This document shows, piece after piece, positions 43,626 through 51,815 of a stretch of DNA of 64,000 nt. Source of the stretch: JANNPJ01 sp965200525 (lineage in GTDB: Bacteria; Actinomycetota; Actinomycetes; Actinomycetales; Kineosporiaceae); NCBI GenBank assembly GCA_965200525.1, contig OZ241368.1, positions 3,968,001-4,032,000 of the forward strand, written 5' to 3'. The notes below the pieces were generated by a model. The model was not told the origin of the DNA, ran no database searches, and saw nothing but the letters and a program-made list of their open reading frames with translations. The position numbers and the translations under genes are program-made. Within the stretch, counting starts at the first letter, position 1, and every line of letters starts with the position of its first letter.

Positions 43626-45548
43626 ATGTCCGCACCCACGTCCCGTCCCGGCCGGAGGCATCGCGCGATCGTCGCGGCCGCCGTCGTCACCAGTGGCGCG
43701 ATGCTTCCGGCGTTCGGATTGGGGCAGGCCGCAGCCGCTTCCGGGATCAGCATCGCGCCGGCCCCCCGAGGGGTGGCCGCGCCGCTGACCGCAACCCTGT
43801 TCAAGGTGGTCCAGGAGGGCCTGACCCCGGACGGCGGGGCCGCACTGGCCAAGTCGGCCCGGATCGGCAACGCCCTGCTGGAGGACGGCTCGTTCGCCTT
43901 CGTCGACCAGGACCGGTTCGGCGTCGTCCCCTCGAGCGTGGTCGGCAAGGGCGTCGACGAGTCCAGGCAGGCCACCGTCGACCAGGCGATCGACTTCGGC
44001 GCGCTCGACAAGATCACCACCCTGTCGGACGCCGCGGCCACCGAGCGGGCCCGGGCCCTGCTGGCCCCGCCGGCCGGCTACCGGGCCACCGCCACGGTCG
44101 GTCACACCACGCTCGACCAGGCCGACTCCCGCGGCCGGACGCTGCGCAGCAGCAACCTCGACACCACCGTGTCGTACCAGCTCTCCCTGGCCGGTCTGCC
44201 GGTGGTCGGCCCCGGCGCCAAGATGCGGGCCTCGTTCGCCGGTGACGGCAGCGTCGTGCAGCTCAGCGAGGCCGTGCGCACCGTCGCCCTCTCGGACTCG
44301 GTGGCGATCATCAGCCCCGAGCAGGCCCAGGCCAGTTGTGCCGCCCTCTACGGACGCCAGGCCGCGCAGAACACCCCCACGCTCGGCTACTACGCACCGG
44401 CGCTGACCGCGACCAAGGCCTCGGGCCAGGGCACCGTGCAGGTGCTGGTGCCGCACTACATCTGCCAGCCGGCCGACAGCAAGGACGGCGCCGGCAAGCT
44501 CAGCGGCAAGCTGGTCCCGGCCGCCCCCTCGCTCTCGCCGAGCGTGCAGATCAAGGTCTCCGGTGACGGCAGGACCGTGACCGGCGCGGCCGGCGCCACC
44601 GGCGGGACCGCCCCCTACACGTTCGCCTGGTCCTCCTCCTCGGCCGCGCTCGACAGCGCCGGCCAGGGAGCCCGGGTGCAGTACAGCCCGCTGGCCCGGT
44701 TCCGGGCCGACGAGGTGCTGACCGCCACCGTCACCGACGCCAACGGCCTGGCCACCACGGCCAGTGTCAGCCTGCCCGGCGCGGTCGGCTCGGCCTCCGC
44801 CGTCGGAACCCCCGGCGGCCTGGGCGGAGTGCTGGCCAGCAACGGCATCGAGCAGACGGTCGACGAGTGGCAGTGCGCCCAGGACAGCGCCAACGGCTAC
44901 AAGTCCTCGATGCAGTCGCACGGCCAGAGCGTGAACTTCGACTGGCGCGGGGCCAGCGCGTTCGAGAAGGACTTCAAGGATCCGAGCCTCAACGGCTGGG
45001 ACTCCAGCTACACCGACGCGGTCGACGCCCAGTGGTACACCGGGCACGGCAACTCCGGCGGCTTCAGCTTCAAGAGCAGCGTCGACGACACCTGGATCTC
45101 GCCGTCCGACGCCCGCTGGGGCAACTCCAACCTGGAGTGGATGCAGCTGGAGAGCTGTGACGTGCTTCAGGACACCACCGGCACCCACGACTACTTCGGC
45201 CGGTGGGCCCAGTCGTTCCGCGGCCTGCACCTGCTCAACGGCTTCGACACGGTCGCGACCTGTGTCAACGGCGGCACCGGACGCCGGTTTGCGGACTACC
45301 TCTTCCCGGCCAAGTTCCTCTGGTGGACCACCCGCCCGGCGCTGACCGTGCAGCAGGCCTGGGGTTCGACGGCCAACGACCTGGAGCCCTCGGGCACCCG
45401 GTGGCGCTCGATCAGCCCGGCCACCACCGGCTGGGTGACCAACCTGGGCGACCACTACTGGGGCCAGGGCTCGACCGGCCCGGACATCGCGCCCGGCAAC
45501 ACGGTTCACCCGCTGATCGGGTTCGTCTCCATCAGCGGCGTCGCCTGA
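43626..45548 (+). CDS. Secreted DUF6345-domain protein
   Basis: A 640-residue exported protein. Signal peptide at 1-40 (basic SRPGRRHRA, hydrophobic core, cut near AAAASG). The central part is a beta-rich region with a PKD-like stretch at about 305-400 (TGGTAPYTFAWSSSSAALDS). The C-terminal about 230 residues match DUF6345: DEWQCAQDSANGYKSSM, VNFDWRGASAFEKDF, YTGHGNSGGFSF, DARWGNSNLEWMQLESCDVL, and GLHLLNGFDTVA. The YTGHG and SCDVL motifs with conserved His and Cys suggest a caspase-like or related hydrolase fold, but activity is unproven. GGAG 6 nt before the ATG at 43626 decides the start. Confidence 0.85.
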   Translation: MSAPTSRPGRRHRAIVAAAVVTSGAMLPAFGLGQAAAASGISIAPAPRGVAAPLTATLFKVVQEGLTPDGGAALAKSARIGNALLEDGSFAFVDQDRFGVVPSSVVGKGVDESRQATVDQAIDFGALDKITTLSDAAATERARALLAPPAGYRATATVGHTTLDQADSRGRTLRSSNLDTTVSYQLSLAGLPVVGPGAKMRASFAGDGSVVQLSEAVRTVALSDSVAIISPEQAQASCAALYGRQAAQNTPTLGYYAPALTATKASGQGTVQVLVPHYICQPADSKDGAGKLSGKLVPAAPSLSPSVQIKVSGDGRTVTGAAGATGGTAPYTFAWSSSSAALDSAGQGARVQYSPLARFRADEVLTATVTDANGLATTASVSLPGAVGSASAVGTPGGLGGVLASNGIEQTVDEWQCAQDSANGYKSSMQSHGQSVNFDWRGASAFEKDFKDPSLNGWDSSYTDAVDAQWYTGHGNSGGFSFKSSVDDTWISPSDARWGNSNLEWMQLESCDVLQDTTGTHDYFGRWAQSFRGLHLLNGFDTVATCVNGGTGRRFADYLFPAKFLWWTTRPALTVQQAWGSTANDLEPSGTRWRSISPATTGWVTNLGDHYWGQGSTGPDIAPGNTVHPLIGFVSISGVA

Positions 45549-45579
45549 CCCCCTCGGTCCGACCCCGATGAACCCCCGA

Positions 45580-45598
45580 TGAACCCCGCCCGGGTTCA
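45580..45598. terminator. Hairpin between convergent DUF6345 and acetyltransferase genes
   Basis: TGAACCC (45580-45586) pairs with GGGTTCA (45592-45598) around a 5-nt loop. It overlaps the stop codon of the reversed gene. An 11-bp tandem repeat (CCCCGATGAAC twice) lies just before it. Confidence 0.4.
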
Positions 45599-46234
45599 GG
45601 ACGACGGTGCCTGCGCACCCGTTCCTGGACCCGGGCGCTCGGGCGTGCGGGTGGTCAGGTCGTCGTCGGTGACCGGGCGCACCACCCGGCACGGCACCCC
45701 GAGCGCGACCACCATCGGCGGCACGTCCCGGCTGACGACGCTGCCGGCCCCGATCACCGAGCCGTACCCGATGCGCACCCCCGGCAGGACGACGACGTTG
45801 CTGCCGATCCAGACCTGGTCCTCCAGCACGACGGGCTCGGAGAAGCGGGCGAAGTCGACCCGTCGCGCCGGATGCACCGGATGGCCGGTGGTGGTCAGGG
45901 TGACGCCGGGGGCGATCATGACGCCGTCCCCGATCCGGATGTCGACGTCGTCCACGCAGGTGAGGTTGACGTTGCCGAAGAAGTCGTCGCCGATGTGGAC
46001 GTTGCTGCCGAAGGCGGCGTGGAACGGCGGCAGCAGCACGGTGCGCTCGCCCACCGAACCGAGGATCGCGACCAGCAGTTCGCGGCGCCGCTCGGCGTCA
46101 CCGGGCGGGGTGTGGTTGTACTCGAAGACCAGATCCTCCCGCCGGCCGGCGGCCTGGAACGCGGCCTGCGACTCGGTGTAGATCCGGCCCTGCCGGATGT
46201 GGTCCAGGACCGCCTGCTCGTCGTCCTCCCGCAT
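45596..46234 (-). CDS. Sugar O-acetyltransferase (maltose/galactoside type)
   Basis: A 212-residue left-handed beta-helix acetyltransferase. The N-terminal Mac domain is present, then LLPPFHAAFGSNVHIGDDFFGNVNLTCVDDVDIRIGDGVMIAPGVTLTTTGHPVHPARR, whose hexapeptide repeats and TxxHP site are typical of LacA/NodL/Maa enzymes that acetylate sugars with acetyl-CoA. IGSNVVVLPGVRIGYGSVIGAGSVV and VVALGVPCRVVR close the helix. It is 41 bp downstream of the catabolic operon and may be its last gene or separate. Confidence 0.93.
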   Translation of the reverse strand: MREDDEQAVLDHIRQGRIYTESQAAFQAAGRREDLVFEYNHTPPGDAERRRELLVAILGSVGERTVLLPPFHAAFGSNVHIGDDFFGNVNLTCVDDVDIRIGDGVMIAPGVTLTTTGHPVHPARRVDFARFSEPVVLEDQVWIGSNVVVLPGVRIGYGSVIGAGSVVSRDVPPMVVALGVPCRVVRPVTDDDLTTRTPERPGPGTGAQAPSS

Positions 46235-46275
46235 GCCGCGATCCTACGTTCGTCGCGAGAGCACCTGTGCCCTGG

Positions 46276-47325
46276 TCAGAGCGCGGGTCGTGGTTTCAGC
46301 CCGGCGGCGAGGTAGCACTGGTCGATCAGCTCCATGGTCCGCAGCGCGTCCTCGGCGTCGGTGGCGAAGGGCCGACCCTGCCGCACACTGCGGCTGAATG
46401 CCTCCAGCTGGTAGGTGTAACTGGACCGCCGGCCGAGGTTCTCGCTCCAGGATCCCGCGGAGGTGCGGATGAGGATGCGGTCGTCGAGATGCGGCTGCAC
46501 GAAGTTCGTCACCGTCGCCTCGCCTTCGGTCCCGACGACGAGGTAGCTCATCTGCCAGCGGTCGGCGTTCATGTCGCACCGGGCGCGCCCACGAGCCCCG
46601 CCGGGAAAGGCCAGTTCCGCCTCCAGTTGTTCGTCGACCCCGGGGGCCCCGGGCCGCTCCCGGGCGCGGGCCCCGACCAGGACCGGTTCACCGCCGGCCC
46701 AGGGGGCCAGAGCCCGCTGGGCGTGCAGGGCGTAACAACCCAGGTCCATCATCGCCCCACCGGCCAGAGCCAGTACCCAGCGTGGATCGTCCGGGCCCGG
46801 ATCCGGCATCAGCATGGTGGTCTCGACCGAGACCACGTCACCGAGCCGGCCGGCGGCGATCAAGGCGTGCAGGCGGACGGTCACCGGGTGGTGCAGATAG
46901 TGGAACGCCTCAGCGACCACCAGGCGCGAACCGCGGGCGGCGTCGCGAACGGTCCGGGCCTGCTCGCCATTGGCCGCGAACGGCTTCTCGGAGAGCACAT
47001 GCTTGCCGGCCTCGATCGCGGCCAGATTCCAGCGCGCGTGCAGCCCGTTCGGCAGCGGGTTGTAGACGACGTCGACCTCGTCGTCCTCGACGAGGTCCTG
47101 GTAGCTCGCCACCACCCGTTCCACCCCGTGGGCGCGGGCGAAAGTCGCGGCCCGCTCGCCGTCCCGCGCGGCCACGGCGACCAGCCGCATGCCGGTGGCC
47201 TGCGCGGGCTTGACGATGGCGAGCTCGGCGATCCGGGCGGCTCCGAGGATCCCGATCCGCAGGGGCTCGTCTCGCCCGGGTCCGTCTCGCCCGGGTTCGA
47301 GCGGCCGAGCCGGCGTATCGCTCAC
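46276..47325 (-). CDS. Gfo/Idh/MocA-family oxidoreductase
   Basis: A 349-residue NAD(P)-dependent sugar/cyclitol dehydrogenase: Rossmann motif GILGAARIAELA, YNPLPNGLHARWNLAAIEAGKHVLSEKPFAAN with the catalytic Lys of EKP, AEAFHYLHHP, and GGAMMDLGCYALHAQRAL in the active site. Closest in pattern to xylose- and 1,5-anhydrofructose-type members. The GTG start overlaps the stop of the TIM-barrel gene (GTGA). It is the eighth and probably last gene of the operon. Confidence 0.92.
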   Translation of the reverse strand: MSDTPARPLEPGRDGPGRDEPLRIGILGAARIAELAIVKPAQATGMRLVAVAARDGERAATFARAHGVERVVASYQDLVEDDEVDVVYNPLPNGLHARWNLAAIEAGKHVLSEKPFAANGEQARTVRDAARGSRLVVAEAFHYLHHPVTVRLHALIAAGRLGDVVSVETTMLMPDPGPDDPRWVLALAGGAMMDLGCYALHAQRALAPWAGGEPVLVGARARERPGAPGVDEQLEAELAFPGGARGRARCDMNADRWQMSYLVVGTEGEATVTNFVQPHLDDRILIRTSAGSWSENLGRRSSYTYQLEAFSRSVRQGRPFATDAEDALRTMELIDQCYLAAGLKPRPAL

Positions 47326-48233
47326 GGCGTCCGGGCCGAGAGCAGGCCGCGCACGTAGTCGGTGCTGCTGCGCACGTCGGCCAGTGGCCCCTCGCCCCGG
47401 GGTTCCTCGAGCAGGATGGTGTCCTGTTCCAGGACGTACCAGCCGGCGTAGCCGTGAGCGTCGAGGTGCTGGACGATCGCGGCGATGTCCACGTCGCCGG
47501 TCCCCAGCGGCCGGTACAGGCCCTGACGCACACCCTCGGTGTAGCTGAGCCGTCCGTCGCGGACCTGGCCGGCGACGGTGTCGTCTACGTCCTTGAGGTG
47601 GGTGTGAGCGATCCGTTCGGGCGCCTGGCGGGTCAGCTCGGCCGGGTCGGTACCGCCGATCAGCAGGTGGCCGGTGTCCAGGCACAGCGAGATCGCCGAG
47701 CCTTCCAGTACCCGCTGGACCTCCTCGCCCTGCTCGATCATCGTGCCGACGTGCGGGTGCAGGACGGCACGGATGCCCTGCTCGGCGGCCAGCGCGCTGA
47801 GCCGGTCGAGGTTGTGCAGCAACCGCGCCCACCCGCCGTCGTCCAGTTGCGGGCGGGTGTCGTAGCCGTCCAGCCCGCTGGCCGCCGACAGCACCAGCAC
47901 GCCGGCCCGGGCGGCGACGAAGCCCTCGAGGATCTGCTCGACCTCGGGCACCGGATCGTGCTCGCGCTCGTGCAGCACCACCGGCACGAACCCGCCGACG
48001 GCTTCGAGGTGGTGCTCGGCGAGAACCCGGGCCATGGCAGCCGGTTCGGCCGGCAGGAACCCGGCCGGGCCGAGTTCGGTGGCGGCCAGGCCCACCTCGC
48101 GCATCTCGCCCAGCACGCGCTCGGGGCTGAGCTGGTAGCCCCAGCCGGGTACCTCGCAGACCCCCCAGGAGATCGGGGCGGCCGCGATCCGGGTGGCCGC
48201 CGGGCGAACGCCGGTGCCGTTTTCGTGGGTCAT
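47322..48233 (-). CDS. TIM-barrel sugar isomerase/dehydratase (IolE/IolH-like)
   Basis: A 303-residue AP-endonuclease-2-type barrel. PISWGVCEVPGWGYQLSPERVLGEM and GLAATELGPAGFLP are the hallmarks of the IolE/IolH group. Metal ligands are likely in LHPHVGTMIEQGEE, LCLDTGHLLIGG, HTHLKDVDD and YVLEQDT. IolE dehydrates 2-keto-myo-inositol; IolH-type members are less well defined. In this operon, with iolD, a dehydratase or isomerase of a keto-cyclitol is the best guess. It overlaps both neighbouring genes by 4 nt. Confidence 0.88.
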   Translation of the reverse strand: MTHENGTGVRPAATRIAAAPISWGVCEVPGWGYQLSPERVLGEMREVGLAATELGPAGFLPAEPAAMARVLAEHHLEAVGGFVPVVLHEREHDPVPEVEQILEGFVAARAGVLVLSAASGLDGYDTRPQLDDGGWARLLHNLDRLSALAAEQGIRAVLHPHVGTMIEQGEEVQRVLEGSAISLCLDTGHLLIGGTDPAELTRQAPERIAHTHLKDVDDTVAGQVRDGRLSYTEGVRQGLYRPLGTGDVDIAAIVQHLDAHGYAGWYVLEQDTILLEEPRGEGPLADVRSSTDYVRGLLSARTP

Positions 48234-49231
48234 GAGCGCACCTCCTCGATCCGCACCGCACGGTGCTGTTGCAGGGACAATGTGGCGGCCTCGGCCACCC
48301 AGCCAGTCTCCAGCGCGTCGGCAATGGTGCAGGGGGAGGGGCGCGTGCCCGCCACGACCTCGGTGAAGGCCCCCAGCTCGGCCCGGAACGCATCGGCGAA
48401 GCGGTCCATGAAGAAGAAGTGAGGCTTGCCGGCCGGGAACGTGACCCCGGGCTCGACCGAGCGCAACGGCAACCGGTCCTCCAGACCGACCGCGATGCTG
48501 TCGCCCGAGCCGTGCAGCTCCAGGCGCACGTCGTGCCCGCGGGGGTTGTAGCGGGAGTTCGAGACCACGGCCAGGGTGCCGTCGTCCAGGGTCAGGACGG
48601 AGGCCGCGGTGTCGACGTCGCCCACCTCGGCGAAGAAGTCCGCCCCCCGGTTGCTTCCGGTGGAGTACACCTCGACGACCTCGCGGCCGGTGACCCAGCG
48701 CACGGCGTCGAAGTCGTGCACCGCGCAGTCGCGAAAGATGCCGCCGGAACCGGCGATGTAGGCGGCCGGGGGCGGGGCCGGGTCGAGGGTGGTGGAACGG
48801 ACCGTGTGCAGCCAGCCGAGCTCGCCACCGGCCACCGCGGCGCGGGCGGCGGCGAAGCCGGCGTCGAACCGGCGCGGGTAACCGATCTGCACCGGCACCG
48901 AGCTGTCCTCGACCTGCTGGAAGACCTTGAACGCGTCGGCGGCGCTGCGGGCGACCGGCTTCTCGCAGAACACCGGCAGCCCGGCCTCGACCGCGGCCAG
49001 CAGCAGGGCCGGGTGGGCGTCGGTGGCCGCGGCGATCAGCACGCCGTCGATCCCGGCGGCCAGGACCGCTTCGGGCGTGTCCAGGGCCTCGGCCCCGAAC
49101 CGATCGGCGATCTCGCGGGTCAGGGCCGGCGCGGCGTCCGCGACGACCAGTGACTCCACGACGGGAAGGGCCGAGAGGGTGGCGGCGTGGAACGCGCCGA
49201 TGCGGCCGAGGCCGATCAGGCCGAGTCTCAT
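48230..49231 (-). CDS. Inositol 2-dehydrogenase-like Gfo/Idh/MocA protein
   Basis: A 333-residue NAD-dependent dehydrogenase: GLIGLGRIGAFHAATL at the N-terminus, VFCEKPVAR, QIGYPRRFDAGFAAARAAVAGGELG, and GGIFRDCAVHDFDAVRWVTG with the catalytic Asp/His pair in the same setting as in IolG. It most likely oxidises a cyclitol ring hydroxyl to the ketone, the first step before ring dehydration and hydrolysis by IolD. Its stop overlaps the TIM-barrel start. Confidence 0.92.
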   Translation of the reverse strand: MRLGLIGLGRIGAFHAATLSALPVVESLVVADAAPALTREIADRFGAEALDTPEAVLAAGIDGVLIAAATDAHPALLLAAVEAGLPVFCEKPVARSAADAFKVFQQVEDSSVPVQIGYPRRFDAGFAAARAAVAGGELGWLHTVRSTTLDPAPPPAAYIAGSGGIFRDCAVHDFDAVRWVTGREVVEVYSTGSNRGADFFAEVGDVDTAASVLTLDDGTLAVVSNSRYNPRGHDVRLELHGSGDSIAVGLEDRLPLRSVEPGVTFPAGKPHFFFMDRFADAFRAELGAFTEVVAGTRPSPCTIADALETGWVAEAATLSLQQHRAVRIEEVRS

Positions 49232-49295
49232 GACTGTCTCCTGGGTGATGGGCTGTTGGGTGGGCGGCTGCGGGTGCGGTGGGTCGTCGAGCCGG

Positions 49296-50072
49296 TCAGT
49301 CGAGGCCGCCGAGGACGTTCTGGTCCCAGTCGATGACCGAGCCGGTGACCACGCCGCTGCGCTCGGAGAGCAGGAACACCACGAACTCGGCGATCTCGTC
49401 GACCTGGCCGAGCTTGCCCATCGGAAGGGCGGCCGCGGCCTGCTCCAGCCAGCCGTCGTCGGCCGCGTGGAAGGTGCGCTGGGTGAGATCCTCGCCCTCG
49501 GTCTGGGTCCAGCCGATGTCGAGACCGTTGATCCGGATCCGGTCCCAGCGGTGGGCGTGGGCCACGTTGCGGGTCAGGCCGGCCAGGCCTGCCTTGGCCG
49601 CGACGTACGGCGCCAGGTACGACTGCCCGCCGTGCTCGGAGGAGGAGATGATGTTGACGATGCTGCCGGGCTCCTGGCGGGCCAGCATGTCGCGCACGAC
49701 GGCCTGCATCGTGAAGAACGGCCCGCGAAGGTTGATCGCGATGTGCGCGTCGAACAGCTCCGGGGTGGTGTCTACCAGCGTGCCGCGCGCGGTCAGCCCG
49801 GCCGAGTTCACCAGGGCGTCGATCCGCCCATGAGCGGTGATGACGGCGGCCACCGCGCTCCGGGCGGAGGCGACGTCACCCACGTCGCTGCGCACGAACA
49901 TGGCCGTGGCACCGGCGTCCCGAAGCTGCTCGACCAGCGCCTCACCCACCTCGGCCCGGCGCCCGGTGACGGCCACCACGGCCCCTTCGCGGGCGGCCGC
50001 GCGGGCCACCCCGGCCCCGACGCCCTGGGTGCCGCCGGTGACGAGAACGACCTTGTCCTCGAGCAGTTTCAC
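49296..50072 (-). CDS. Short-chain dehydrogenase of the cyclitol operon
   Basis: A 258-residue classical SDR: TGGTQGVGAGVAR (cofactor), NSAGLTARG, catalytic Ser in NIISSSEHGG and Tyr/Lys in YLAPYVAAK. It starts in a 4-nt overlap with the D-2-hydroxyacid dehydrogenase stop. A 64-bp gap follows before the next gene, the largest in the operon; it shows no terminator. The substrate is probably a hydroxy or keto intermediate of the same pathway. Confidence 0.92.
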   Translation of the reverse strand: MKLLEDKVVLVTGGTQGVGAGVARAAAREGAVVAVTGRRAEVGEALVEQLRDAGATAMFVRSDVGDVASARSAVAAVITAHGRIDALVNSAGLTARGTLVDTTPELFDAHIAINLRGPFFTMQAVVRDMLARQEPGSIVNIISSSEHGGQSYLAPYVAAKAGLAGLTRNVAHAHRWDRIRINGLDIGWTQTEGEDLTQRTFHAADDGWLEQAAAALPMGKLGQVDEIAEFVVFLLSERSGVVTGSVIDWDQNVLGGLD

Positions 50073-51016
50073 TTCTCCTCCTGAGAATGGTTGATCCAGG
50101 TTGGGTTCGCGACCGCCTGCGGTGTGCGCCCGGCCAGGACGTCGCTGACGCCGCGGGCGGCGTCGGTGAACGTGGCCCGGGTCGCCCGGCGGGTGAGCCC
50201 CATCAGGTGGGGTGTGAGCACGACGTCGGGATGGTCGAACAACCGGTGGTGGGTGGGGGGTTCGGGGTCGAAGACGTCCAGGCCGACGCCGCCCAGCCGG
50301 CCGGTGACCAGGGCGTCCAGGACGGCGTCCAGGTCGAGCAGGCCGCCGCGCCCGCAGTTCACCAGGACGGCGCCCGGTCTCACGGCCGCCAGCAGTTGCC
50401 GGTCGACGAGGTGGCGGGTCTGCGCGGTCAGCGGCAGGTGCAGGGTGAGCAGATCGGCCTCGGCGACCAGATCGCTCAGCTGCCGGCAGTTTCGCTCGGC
50501 CGGCGGCGCGGTGATCGGGTCGTGGGCGAGTACCCGCATCCCGAACGCCGCGGCGATGTCGGCGACCCGCCGTCCGATCCGCCCGTAGCCGACGATGCCG
50601 ATGGTCGCACCGTCCAGGTCGCCGACCGGGATCGAACCGCGCTCGGCCCAGTTGCCCTCCCGGACCAGGGTGGTGAGCGGGCCGAGTCTCTTGATCAGAT
50701 GCAGGCCGAGGGCGAACACCCCCTCGGCGACCGCCCGGGTGCCGCTGCCGGGGGTGATCACCACCGCGATCCCGCGGGCGGTCGCGGCCTCGACGTCGAC
50801 CAGTTCGACACCGACCCCGGTGCGGGCCAGCACCCGAAGGCGTGGGGCGCGATCCAGGAACGGGGCGTCCACCACCGCGTCGGCCCGGACGATCGCGCCC
50901 ACCGCGACGGCCAGATCGGCCGGGCCGGGGTTCTCGACGAACGTGACGTCACCCAGAACGGGTCGCACGACGTTCGCGTCGACCGGGCCCAGCCCGACCA
51001 CGACGGACTCAGCCAT
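50069..51016 (-). CDS. D-2-hydroxyacid dehydrogenase
   Basis: A 315-residue NAD-dependent dehydrogenase. Substrate half: LARTGVGVELVDVEAATARGI. Cofactor motif GIVGYGRIGRRVADIAAAFGM. Catalytic Arg in VNCGRGGLLD, Glu in DVFDPEPP, and His in LTPHLMGLT. Members reduce 2-keto acids such as hydroxypyruvate or phosphoglycerate precursors. It overlaps the aldolase gene by 8 nt and the SDR gene by 4 nt, so it is part of the operon and probably handles an aldolase product. Confidence 0.92.
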   Translation of the reverse strand: MAESVVVGLGPVDANVVRPVLGDVTFVENPGPADLAVAVGAIVRADAVVDAPFLDRAPRLRVLARTGVGVELVDVEAATARGIAVVITPGSGTRAVAEGVFALGLHLIKRLGPLTTLVREGNWAERGSIPVGDLDGATIGIVGYGRIGRRVADIAAAFGMRVLAHDPITAPPAERNCRQLSDLVAEADLLTLHLPLTAQTRHLVDRQLLAAVRPGAVLVNCGRGGLLDLDAVLDALVTGRLGGVGLDVFDPEPPTHHRLFDHPDVVLTPHLMGLTRRATRATFTDAARGVSDVLAGRTPQAVANPTWINHSQEEK

Positions 51017-51815
51017 CGGAACGGGCCTCTCGCAGTTGCGTGGCCATGGCCGCGGCCAGCAGCGTCGTGTCGGAGCCGACCGCGACGAAGGCCCAGCCCT
51101 CGCGCCGGCTCTCGGCCGCGGCGACGCCGTCGGGAACCAGCAGGCCGCACGCCTTGCCGTGCCGCCGGGCGGCGGCCCGGACGCGATCGAGTGCGGCCCG
51201 GTACCGCGGCGCGCCGATGTCGCCGGGAACCCCCAGGTCATGGCTCAGATCCCGGGGCCCGACGAAGAGCACGTCGACGCCGTCCAGTTCGGCGATCGCC
51301 TCCACCTGCTCCAGAGCCCGGGCCGATTCGATCTGGACGACGCCCAGCACCTGCTCATCGGCTCGATCGAGGGCGCCGGGGTCGAGCCCGAACCGGCAGG
51401 CCCGGTTGTAGGTGGCCACGCCGCGGTCGCCGTGGGGCGGGTATCGCAGGTGCGCCAGCGCGTTCCGGACCTCGTCGGCGGAGTCGAGCCGGGGCAGCAT
51501 GACCCCGGCCGCCCCGAGATCCAGGACCCGGCCCAGGCGGATCCGCTCGGCCGACTCCACCCGCACGACGGTGGGCACCCCGTAGGCCGCGGCGGCCGGG
51601 ACGACCGCCCGGACCTGCTCCTCCCCGCCGGCGCCGTGCTCCAGATCAACCAGCACCCAGTCGACGCCGGCGGCGGCACAGACCTCGGCCGTGACCGGGG
51701 AGGCCGAGCCGATGAAGGTGCCGACGGTCTGCTGCCCCTGGCTCAGCCGGGCCCGCAGCCGACCGTCGTCCAGCGGGGAGATGGGGCGAACGTCACCGGT
51801 CGTGGGCGCGCTCAC
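51009..51815 (-). CDS. HpcH/HpaI-family aldolase
   Basis: A 268-residue metal-dependent class II aldolase. DWVLVDLEHGAGG supplies the catalytic His, PTVVRVESAERI the Arg, VVQIESARALEQVE and FVGPRDLSHDLG the metal ligands Glu and Asp. The enzymes cleave 4-hydroxy-2-keto acids to pyruvate and an aldehyde. Here it may stand in for IolJ (the DKGP aldolase of the Bacillus pathway). The GTG start overlaps the iolD stop (GTGA), which decides it over longer in-frame forms. Confidence 0.92.
   Translation of the reverse strand: MSAPTTGDVRPISPLDDGRLRARLSQGQQTVGTFIGSASPVTAEVCAAAGVDWVLVDLEHGAGGEEQVRAVVPAAAAYGVPTVVRVESAERIRLGRVLDLGAAGVMLPRLDSADEVRNALAHLRYPPHGDRGVATYNRACRFGLDPGALDRADEQVLGVVQIESARALEQVEAIAELDGVDVLFVGPRDLSHDLGVPGDIGAPRYRAALDRVRAAARRHGKACGLLVPDGVAAAESRREGWAFVAVGSDTTLLAAAMATQLREARSDG

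Noticed and set aside
45561..45584. Tandem CCCCGATGAAC repeat as an attachment site
   Set aside because: Only two units, in a terminator region, with no integrase or tRNA gene nearby.
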